This document shows, in pieces, positions 1 to 4,212 of a stretch of 5,167 nucleotides of DNA. How positions within the stretch are numbered: position 1 is the stretch's first letter; the number at the start of each line of letters is the position of its first letter. A program made the position numbers and the translations under genes. Origin of the DNA: Bacilli bacterium (GTDB lineage Bacteria; Bacillota_I; Bacilli_A; RF39; UBA660); assembly GCA_900772445.1 (NCBI GenBank), contig CAAHEL010000063.1, positions 1 to 5,167 of the forward strand, read 5' to 3'. The notes below the pieces were generated by a model. The model made no database searches, was not told the origin of the DNA, and saw nothing but the letters and a program-made list of their open reading frames with translations.

Positions 1-28
1 AAAAAAAGCAAAAAAATTAATAACACTA

Positions 29-57
29 TTGTAATAACCAAAAAAATATGTTATATT
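29..57 (+). promoter_or_regulatory. Sigma-A type promoter of the DUF1292 operon
   Basis: A -35 element TTGTAA (29-34) is followed by a 17-base spacer and a -10 element TATATT (52-57). The -10 is preceded by TG at 49-50, an extended -10. Transcription would start near position 64, giving a leader of about 50 bases before the ATG at 114. Spacing is ideal and both boxes are near consensus, though AT-rich DNA yields chance matches easily. Confidence 0.6.
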
Positions 58-74
58 AATTACATAGTATAGAG

Positions 75-94
75 TAACCAATAATTGGTAACCA
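75..94 (+). promoter_or_regulatory. Repeat and dyad in the leader of the DUF1292 operon
   Basis: GTAACCA occurs at 74-80 and again at 88-94, and the stretch 77-89 (ACCAATAATTGGT) is a near-perfect palindrome around position 83. A third TAACCA lies at 35-40, inside the promoter spacer. The arrangement just after the predicted start site could be an operator or a small RNA hairpin. It is short and may be chance, and no regulator is identified. Confidence 0.25.
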
Positions 95-113
95 TATTAA
101 CGGAGGAATAAAA

Positions 114-365
114 ATGGATAAAAAATTCAAAATAACAGATGAACAAAATATAGAAAGAGAAGCAAATTTAATTACAGTATTTGAAAATGAAGGAAAAGAA
201 TATGCAGTTTATAGCATAGATAGAGATACAGAAACAGTAAATATCTTTGTATCTAGATTAGAACAAACCCCAGAAGGAACAGAAAAATTAACTGATATTT
301 CAGACCCTACTGAAAAACAAAAAATAGATAATATTGTAAAAGAAATAATTAAATTACCATTATAA
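114..365 (+). CDS. DUF1292 family small cytoplasmic protein
   Basis: An 83-residue acidic protein with no signal peptide or membrane segment, so presumably cytoplasmic. The pattern resembles the DUF1292 (YrzB-like) family of Firmicutes: an N-terminal 'ITVFENEGKEYAVY' strand pair at about residues 20-33, a central 'VNIFVSRLE' strand at about 42-50, and a C-terminal helix with the 'I.D..EKQKID.IV..I' pattern at about 62-80. Family members are usually 80-100 residues, so this one looks complete. The molecular function of the family is unknown to me. The start is well supported by CGGAGG (101-106), seven bases before the ATG. It is the first gene of an operon, with only 11 bases to the next gene. 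Other Firmicutes often carry DUF1292 genes near ruvX and alaS-type genes, but that context is not visible here. The family call is by eye, without a profile search. Confidence 0.75.
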   Translation: MDKKFKITDEQNIEREANLITVFENEGKEYAVYSIDRDTETVNIFVSRLEQTPEGTEKLTDISDPTEKQKIDNIVKEIIKLPL

Positions 366-376
366 GAGGTGATAAA

Positions 377-1189
377 ATGTCTAACGTAGAAGTAATAAAT
401 AAAACTTTAATAGATCAAAGAGTAAATAATTTAGAAAATAGTAAAGTCTTTTTACCATTTAATGTATCAAAATCTCAAGTAGAAAAATTACAAGAATTAC
501 TTAACAAAATAAAAGTAACTTTTTTAGCAACCTCTGATAAACTATCAATAACATCTTTATCATTTGCTAATAATAAAATTAAAAGTATTGGAAAACCAAT
601 ACCAGCAAGTAATTTTTCATTATCAAAAACTTATGTAGTAACAATGAAAAAAAGTTTTATTCCTAAAATTAGTTCATTTTATAACAGAATAGAAACTAAA
701 ATTATTCCAGAAAGACCAATATTTAATATAGAAAAAGAAACTAATTTAAAAGAAGCATTACAAGAAGCAACTGCTGAAATAGATTTAAACAAAATAAATG
801 CAAGTTTAAATGCATCTCCAGTTCAACCACAACCAGTACAAAATACTATGCCAGAACCACAACCTGTAGTTAATAATAGTATTAATGAACCAGTTCAACA
901 ACCTAGTCAAATAGAAATACCACAAGTAATGCCAGCAGAACCAGTTAGAATGGCTGAACCAACAGAACAAGTTACTAAATTAGAAGTCCCAGTTGTAGAA
1001 CCACAAATACAAAATCAACAAGTACAAAATTCACAAATACAACCATTAGAACAACAAACACCAGTAATCCAACCAAACGTAAAAGTAAAAAAACTAAAAG
1101 GTCACGTATTTGCAATACCAATAGTAATAGTTTGGTTAGCAGCAGTCTTATATGGTTCAATAAAATTAGTAACAATGATATTAACATAA
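377..1189 (+). CDS. Tail-anchored protein with Pro/Gln-rich linker, unknown function
   Basis: I do not recognise this 270-residue protein. Three parts are visible. Residues 1 to about 125 are a mixed globular region with no signal peptide and several Lys-rich segments. Residues about 147-234 are low complexity, dominated by Pro, Gln, Val, Glu and Asn with many 'EP', 'QP' and 'PV' pairs, and probably disordered. A basic patch KVKKLKGH (236-243) is followed by one hydrophobic segment, about 244-269, that runs to the C-terminus. By the positive-inside rule the basic patch is cytoplasmic, so the protein would be tail-anchored with its N-terminal domain in the cytoplasm on a flexible tether. The ATG follows AGAGGTGAT (365-373), which begins at the last base of the upstream stop codon, so translation is tightly linked to the DUF1292 gene. 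A strong hairpin terminator follows the stop. The cysteine-free sequence and absence of a signal peptide separate it from the exported proteins at the other end of the window. A role as a membrane scaffold or adaptor is speculation. Confidence 0.8.
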   Translation: MSNVEVINKTLIDQRVNNLENSKVFLPFNVSKSQVEKLQELLNKIKVTFLATSDKLSITSLSFANNKIKSIGKPIPASNFSLSKTYVVTMKKSFIPKISSFYNRIETKIIPERPIFNIEKETNLKEALQEATAEIDLNKINASLNASPVQPQPVQNTMPEPQPVVNNSINEPVQQPSQIEIPQVMPAEPVRMAEPTEQVTKLEVPVVEPQIQNQQVQNSQIQPLEQQTPVIQPNVKVKKLKGHVFAIPIVIVWLAAVLYGSIKLVTMILT

Positions 1190-1190
1190 A

Positions 1191-1223
1191 ACTCCTACTC
1201 ATTATGAGTAAGAGTCTTTTTTT
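1191..1223 (+). terminator. Rho-independent terminator of the DUF1292 operon, overlapping the queH 3' end
   Basis: Arms 1191-1201 (ACTCCTACTCA) and 1205-1215 (TGAGTAAGAGT) pair over ten base pairs with one C-A mismatch (1195/1211) and a three-base loop. A run of seven T follows at 1217-1223. The hairpin starts two bases after the operon stop codon. The right arm and T-run are also the last nine codons of queH on the other strand. Read from the minus strand the following T-run is only TTTTATGTT, so queH termination here would be weaker. Confidence 0.85.
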
Positions 1224-1824
1224 CACTATTTAATCTATCTCTTTTTGAATAAATACATCCACAATAATCTTGCCTATATAAATTATATTCTCTAGAAAAC
1301 ATAATAGATTTCTTATAACCATCATTCTTTTTAAAATCAGAATATAACCACTTAATACCATATTTCAAAGATAAATCATTACCTATCTCATTAATTAATT
1401 TAGAATTCTTATAAGGACTAACAGTAAGAGTGCTACAAAAATAATCAAAATTATTCTCTTTTGCCATATAAGCAGTTTTCCCTAATCTAAGCTCAAAACA
1501 CTTAGTACATCTTTTTCCTCTTTCAGGTTCATCTTCTAAACCACTAACAATATCATTATATAAATCATTATCATAATCACAGTCCATAAATGATACATCA
1601 CTATAATTTTTAATAAATCTAATTTGCTCTTCTTTTCTTTTCTCATATTCTTCCTGTGGATAAATATTAGGATTATAATAAAAAATAGTAATATTAAAAT
1701 AATTATGTAAATAATCAATCACATAACTACTACAAGGAGCACAACAACTATGTAATAATAATTTTGGTTTATAACCCAAATTATTAATAATATCTTCTAA
1801 TAACTTTGCATAATTTTCTCTCAT
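1195..1824 (-). CDS. queH: Epoxyqueuosine reductase QueH
   Basis: QueH reduces epoxyqueuosine to queuosine at the wobble position (34) of tRNAs with GUN anticodons (Asp, Asn, His, Tyr). It is the non-homologous alternative to the cobalamin-dependent enzyme QueG, and is a cytoplasmic iron-sulfur enzyme. The 209-residue protein has the hallmarks of the family (formerly DUF208): LLLHSCCAPCSSY at 22-34 with Cys27, Cys28 and Cys31; FYYNPNIYP at 48-56 followed by EY..R..E; the PERGKRCTKCFELRL block at 100-114 with Cys106 and Cys109; STLTVSPYKN at 131-140; FKKNDGY at 164-170; and YRQDYCGCIYS at 183-193 with Cys188 and Cys190. These cysteines are the expected cluster and catalytic residues. The length is typical. 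A TAA codon lies directly before the ATG in frame, which fixes the start. Only a weak GGTG (1831-1834) serves as ribosome binding site. No queuosine synthesis or transport genes are nearby, so whether the cell makes or salvages the precursor cannot be seen. Confidence 0.96.
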   Translation of the reverse strand: MRENYAKLLEDIINNLGYKPKLLLHSCCAPCSSYVIDYLHNYFNITIFYYNPNIYPQEEYEKRKEEQIRFIKNYSDVSFMDCDYDNDLYNDIVSGLEDEPERGKRCTKCFELRLGKTAYMAKENNFDYFCSTLTVSPYKNSKLINEIGNDLSLKYGIKWLYSDFKKNDGYKKSIMFSREYNLYRQDYCGCIYSKRDRLNSEKKTLTHNE

Positions 1825-1840
1825 TTAAAACACCAGAAAT

Positions 1841-1869
1841 ATTATAACATAATCCCATAAAAAAAACAT
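1841..1869 (-). promoter_or_regulatory. queH: Extended -10 promoter for queH
   Basis: On the minus strand TATAAT (1846 to 1841) is preceded by TG one base away (TGTTATAAT), a perfect extended -10. The hexamer 17 bases upstream, ATGTTT (1869 to 1864), is a poor -35, which fits an extended -10 promoter. Transcription would start near 1834, leaving about 10 bases before the ATG, with the GGTG motif at the very 5' end of the RNA. Confidence 0.6.
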
Positions 1870-1886
1870 ATTATTTAATATAAATA

Positions 1887-1915
1887 TTTACAAAAAAAGA
1901 AATAACTGATAAAAT
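1887..1915 (+). promoter_or_regulatory. Promoter of the thioredoxin-like/trmL operon
   Basis: TTTACA (1887-1892), a 17-base spacer and TAAAAT (1910-1915), with TG at 1907-1908 making an extended -10. Transcription would start near 1922, right at the ribosome binding site, so the leader would be about 14 bases. It diverges from the queH promoter about 40 bases away. Confidence 0.65.
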
Positions 1916-1920
1916 TATCT

Positions 1921-1926
1921 AAGGAG
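1921..1926 (+). promoter_or_regulatory. Ribosome binding site that sets the GTG start at 1936
   Basis: AAGGAG at 1921-1926 directly abuts the ATG at 1927, so that ATG cannot be its start. The in-frame GTG at 1936 sits nine bases downstream of the motif, a normal distance, and is therefore preferred. Confidence 0.7.
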
Positions 1927-1935
1927 ATGGTATTC

Positions 1936-2457
1936 GTGAAGAAAGAAAAAAAAGAAGTACCAGTAAAAAATTATATATTTTTGTCTATAATAGTTTTAGT
2001 AACTATATTATTAGCATTTTATTTTTACTTATGGTATCTAACATATGAAGAAAGCAAATTAAATAACCAAATAATGGATAGATATATGCAAGTAATTAAT
2101 TATAACGAATTATCTAACTATATTGATGAAAACAAGAATGCTTACATCTATGTATCAGTATTAGAAAATCAAGATGTAAGAGACTTTGAAAAAAAATTCA
2201 AAACAACCATAATCGATAATTCACTAAAAAATGAAATATTATATCTAGACCTAACTGAAATATATAATAATAAAACCTTAATCAATAAAGCAAAAAAAGA
2301 CTATAAAATAGAAGATAAAACAATCGCAGATATTCCTTGTATTCTAGTATTCAAAGATGGTAAATTAACAGAAATATATGACATAAAACAAAATAATTAT
2401 GATATTAATCTAATTGAAAACTTTTTACAACAAGAAGGTTTAGAATTAAATGATTAA
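1936..2457 (+). CDS. Membrane-anchored thioredoxin-fold protein lacking CxxC
   Basis: With the GTG start the product is 173 residues. A Lys-rich N-terminus is followed by a single hydrophobic segment at about 13-35, predicted as an uncleaved anchor (N-in, C-out). Residues about 55-168 look like a thioredoxin fold: a strand at 69-75 (AYIYVSV), then a long helix, a strand ILYLDL (101-106), and DIPCILVFKDGKL (132-144), which matches the thioredoxin cis-proline region 'tP.l.vFkdGk' with Pro134. The place where CxxC should be reads N78-Q-D-V81, so the active-site cysteines are missing. The only cysteine, Cys135, follows the cis-proline. It is therefore unlikely to be an oxidoreductase and may act as a binding or chaperone-like domain; the substrate is unknown. 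It overlaps trmL by eight bases, indicating cotranscription and possible translational coupling. The other thioredoxin-like protein of this window (2988-3425) has the same plan with an intact motif. Fold assignment is by eye. Confidence 0.75.
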   Translation: MKKEKKEVPVKNYIFLSIIVLVTILLAFYFYLWYLTYEESKLNNQIMDRYMQVINYNELSNYIDENKNAYIYVSVLENQDVRDFEKKFKTTIIDNSLKNEILYLDLTEIYNNKTLINKAKKDYKIEDKTIADIPCILVFKDGKLTEIYDIKQNNYDINLIENFLQQEGLELND

Positions 2458-2959
2458 TATAGTTTTATACGAACCAGAAATACCAGGTAATACAGGAAAT
2501 ATAATGAGAACTTGTGCCGCAACAAATGCCAAATTACATCTAATAAAGCCATTAGGTTTTAGTCTTGAAGAAAAATATATCAAAAGAAGTGCCGTAAATT
2601 ATCTAGATAAAGTAAACTATCAAGTCTATGAAAACTTCGAAGATTTTCTTTCTCAAAATGATGGAGACTTTTACTTTCTAACAAGATATGGAAAAAAACC
2701 ACATTCATCATTTGACTATACAAAATCAACTAAAGATATTTATCTTTTCTTTGGTAAAGAAAGCACAGGAATACCTAAAGAAATATTAAGAAATTATCTA
2801 GATAGATGCTTAAGAATACCAACAACAGATAATGTAAGAAGTCTTAACTTGTCTAACTGCGTAGCATTAGTTTTATATGAAGTATTAAGACAATTAGATT
2901 ATCCAAACCTATTAAGAACCGAACCATTCAAAGGAGAAGATTGGTTAACAATAGACTAA
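2450..2959 (+). CDS. trmL: tRNA (cytidine/uridine-34 2'-O)-methyltransferase TrmL
   Basis: TrmL (YibK/CspR) uses S-adenosylmethionine to methylate the 2'-hydroxyl of the wobble nucleotide 34 in tRNA-Leu isoacceptors (CAA and cmnm5UAA anticodons). It is a cytoplasmic dimer of the SPOUT class with a trefoil knot. The 169-residue protein is of family length and carries all the motifs: IVLYEPEIPGNTGNIMRTCA at 4-23 with Asn17 and Arg20; FGKESTGIP at 101-109 with Gly102 and Glu104; and IPTTDNVRSLNLSNCVALV at 123-141 with Asn133, Ser135 and Asn136, the knot and cofactor-binding segment. The start ATG lies inside the last codons of the upstream gene (2450-2457 shared). A modest GAAGG (2434-2438) stands 11 bases upstream, so coupling to the upstream gene may help initiation. 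The stop is followed directly by the terminator at 2962-2989. Close SPOUT relatives exist, but the N-terminal motif and small size favour TrmL clearly. Confidence 0.96.
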   Translation: MINIVLYEPEIPGNTGNIMRTCAATNAKLHLIKPLGFSLEEKYIKRSAVNYLDKVNYQVYENFEDFLSQNDGDFYFLTRYGKKPHSSFDYTKSTKDIYLFFGKESTGIPKEILRNYLDRCLRIPTTDNVRSLNLSNCVALVLYEVLRQLDYPNLLRTEPFKGEDWLTID

Positions 2960-2961
2960 CA

Positions 2962-2989
2962 AAAAAATAGTAAACAAATACTATTTTTT
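2962..2989. terminator. Bidirectional terminator between trmL and the thioredoxin-like gene
   Basis: Arms 2962-2972 (AAAAAATAGTA) and 2979-2989 (TACTATTTTTT) form a perfect 11-base-pair stem with loop AACAAA. The outer A and T runs provide the T-tract in either direction. Only one pair is G-C, so the core is weak. The placement between two convergent genes, two bases after the trmL stop and overlapping the minus-strand stop codon, supports the call. Confidence 0.8.
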
Positions 2990-3425
2990 ATTTTATAAAA
3001 CCATTTTTCTTAAACTTTTCAATAATCTTATCACTACTAACATTACCAAATATCCTGTTACTAGCAGTATTTTCTACACCATTTTTAATAAATAAAGTAA
3101 CCGGAGTAGCATCATCAAAAGAAATAACATCCTTAAATTCAGTTAACTCCTTACTACTTAATTTATCAACTTCAATATAAAATATTTCTAAATTATAATC
3201 CCTACTAATTTCTTCTAACTTAGGTAAGTATCTTTCACAGTTAATACAAGTGCTACTACTAACACATAAAATAAAAGTATCCTTGTTGTTAATCTTTTCT
3301 TCTACTTTGTCAAGATTAATCTTAACTAACTTACTCTTATTCATATTATTATTATAAACAAGAAAAATTATAATAGTAATTAATAAAATTATTGAAACAA
3401 TTAAATAAATATTCTTCTTTTTCAT
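2988..3425 (-). CDS. Membrane-anchored thioredoxin-like protein with CxxC
   Basis: From the ATG at 3425 the product is 145 residues. A KKK N-terminus and a single hydrophobic segment at about 5-24 form a predicted uncleaved anchor with the rest outside the cell. The remainder is a thioredoxin-like domain: FILCVSSS at 51-58, then C60-I-N-C63, the redox-active CxxC at the start of a helix, a strand IFYIEVD at 81-87, and a cis-proline segment ATPVTLFIKNG at 106-116 with Pro108. An extra cysteine, Cys54, precedes the motif. The 'strand, Ser/Thr-Cys-x-x-Cys, helix' pattern recalls the PedC/BrcD-type bacteriocin accessory thioredoxins, but I would not name it that without a profile search. The likely role is exchange of thiols and disulfides in extracytoplasmic proteins. 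It is monocistronic, with a terminator at the stop codon. It diverges from an operon of exported Cys-containing proteins, which are candidate substrates by position only. A GTG at 3431 in the same frame overlaps the ribosome binding site and was not used. Confidence 0.82.
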   Translation of the reverse strand: MKKKNIYLIVSIILLITIIIFLVYNNNMNKSKLVKINLDKVEEKINNKDTFILCVSSSTCINCERYLPKLEEISRDYNLEIFYIEVDKLSSKELTEFKDVISFDDATPVTLFIKNGVENTASNRIFGNVSSDKIIEKFKKNGFIK

Positions 3426-3430
3426 ATACA

Positions 3431-3434
3431 CCTC
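3431..3434 (-). promoter_or_regulatory. Ribosome binding site that sets the ATG start at 3425
   Basis: On the minus strand GAGG (3434 to 3431), within TGAGGTG, lies five bases before the ATG at 3425. The upstream in-frame GTG (3431 to 3429) shares its first G with this motif and so cannot be served by it. Confidence 0.7.
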
Positions 3435-3440
3435 ATTACA

Positions 3441-3469
3441 ATAATAACACTTTTATATAAAAAAATCAA
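3441..3469 (-). promoter_or_regulatory. Promoter of the thioredoxin-like gene
   Basis: On the minus strand TTGATT (3469 to 3464) and TATTAT (3446 to 3441) are separated by 17 bases, and TG one base before the -10 makes it extended (TGTTATTAT). Transcription would start near 3434, exactly at the GAGG ribosome binding site, predicting a leader of about nine bases. Confidence 0.65.
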
Positions 3470-3484
3470 AAAACTATTTTATTT

Positions 3485-3516
3485 TTTCAAAAAAAATGAT
3501 ATCATATATATATAAT
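3485..3516 (+). promoter_or_regulatory. Promoter region of the exported-protein operon
   Basis: Two -10 candidates are visible. TATAAT at 3511-3516 is a perfect hexamer but has no good -35 (TTTCAA at 3485-3490 is 20 bases away). TATCAT at 3500-3505 is extended by TG at 3497-3498, with a weak TTTTAT 17 bases upstream. They predict leaders of about 15 or 26 bases. The area is almost pure A and T, so I cannot choose. Confidence 0.4.
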
Positions 3517-3525
3517 GCAATAGTA

Positions 3526-3533
3526 GAGGAGGT
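3526..3533 (+). promoter_or_regulatory. Strong ribosome binding site that sets the ATG start at 3538
   Basis: GAGGAGGT (3526-3533) stands four bases before the ATG at 3538. The in-frame ATG at 3496 has no such site, and it would put 14 residues in front of an otherwise perfect signal peptide. Confidence 0.85.
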
Positions 3534-3537
3534 ATCT

Positions 3538-4203
3538 ATGAAGTTTAATATAAAACACTTAATACTAACTACAATACTATTCTTAACAATAACTCCAAAA
3601 GCATATGCCAGAAGTTATTGTTCAAATGCAGATATGCTTAACGTAAAAAGAGATGCCCTAAAAGTTACTATAGATTATGAATTAGATAAAGATCCCGAAA
3701 ATGTTGGATTATTTAACATAACAATTAATGGATTAACCGAAGATTTATCAATTCATGAAAAAGTAACAAATATGTATAATGACTGGAATGATACCAACGA
3801 AACAGGTAAATTAACATTTCAACTCACTGGAGATAATTACGAATTTAAAATATATTACAATATGTGTAGTGATAAATCAATTAGAACTATGCAATTAAAT
3901 TTACCAAAATATAATTATTATGCTGACACACCTTCTTGTGAAAACATATCAAAAGAAGATTTAGAAGTATGTGACGAATGGTATCAAGGTGATTTAGATG
4001 ATGAAACATTTAATAAAATCATCTCTGATTATAATAAAAAAAATGAAGAACAAAAAAAACAAGAACAACAAGAAAATACCATATTAAATAAAATAATTAA
4101 ATTTTTATCTAATTACTATATATATATAATTGGAGTAATAATTCTAATTGTAATAATAACATTTATTATGATTAATAGAAAGAAGAAATATTCCTTAGAA
4201 TAA
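3538..4203 (+). CDS. Exported single-pass surface protein with four cysteines
   Basis: A 221-residue protein of unknown function. A Sec signal peptide covers residues 1-24 (basic KFNIKH, hydrophobic core 8-19, cleavage after AYA). The exported domain, about 25-157, has a strand-rich look and four cysteines (28, 110, 134, 145), enough for two disulfides. It includes the stretch 'LNLPKYNYY' at 120-128 followed by Cys134 and Cys145. Residues about 158-190 are charged and Lys/Glu/Gln-rich, probably a helical stalk. A membrane segment at about 193-212 and the tail NRKKKYSLE end the protein, giving an outside N-terminal domain and a cytoplasmic tail. The cysteine pair after an 'LP.YN.Y' motif reminds me of exported hypothetical proteins common in uncultured gut Bacilli, which is unverified recollection. 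It is the first gene of an operon; the next gene's ribosome binding site overlaps its stop codon. The oxidoreductase-like gene at 2988-3425 is divergent from it. Confidence 0.85.
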   Translation: MKFNIKHLILTTILFLTITPKAYARSYCSNADMLNVKRDALKVTIDYELDKDPENVGLFNITINGLTEDLSIHEKVTNMYNDWNDTNETGKLTFQLTGDNYEFKIYYNMCSDKSIRTMQLNLPKYNYYADTPSCENISKEDLEVCDEWYQGDLDDETFNKIISDYNKKNEEQKKQEQQENTILNKIIKFLSNYYIYIIGVIILIVIITFIMINRKKKYSLE

Positions 4204-4208
4204 GGAGG
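4202..4208 (+). promoter_or_regulatory. Ribosome binding site overlapping the upstream stop codon
   Basis: AAGGAGG (4202-4208) uses the last two bases of the TAA stop (4201-4203) and lies four bases before the ATG at 4213. Ribosomes ending the upstream gene would sit on this site, which suggests coupled expression of the two exported proteins. Confidence 0.8.
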
Positions 4209-4212
4209 AATT

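Noticed and set aside
790..1080. Repetitive CCA/CAA-rich DNA as a tandem repeat
   Set aside because: The repetition is irregular and follows from Pro and Gln codons; no fixed unit length is visible.
975..1226. Minus-strand open frame of 83 Leu/Val-rich residues
   Set aside because: It lies antisense to the Pro/Gln-rich codons of the tail-anchored protein and across the terminator. The Leu/Val run simply mirrors Gln/Pro-type codons, and the frame overlaps queH.
1536..1718. Minus-strand open frame of 60 Ile-rich residues
   Set aside because: It is an alternative frame inside queH, whose family motifs run through the same bases in the correct frame.
1927..1929. ATG as start of the thioredoxin-fold gene
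   Set aside because: It directly abuts the AAGGAG ribosome binding site and would leave no spacing; the GTG at 1936 fits.
3429..3431. GTG (minus strand) as start of the CxxC thioredoxin-like gene
   Set aside because: It overlaps the GAGG ribosome binding site; the ATG two codons later has proper spacing.
3496..3498. ATG as start of the exported 221-residue protein
   Set aside because: It lies within the promoter region, has no ribosome binding site, and would bury the signal peptide behind 14 extra residues.
3432..3537. Possible small RNA or riboswitch between the divergent genes
   Set aside because: The stretch is only about 100 bases of nearly pure A and T with promoter elements and no stable hairpin or known riboswitch motif.
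4117..4128. TA dinucleotide run
   Set aside because: It is explained by Tyr and Ile codons in the membrane segment of the exported protein; no sign of a functional repeat.
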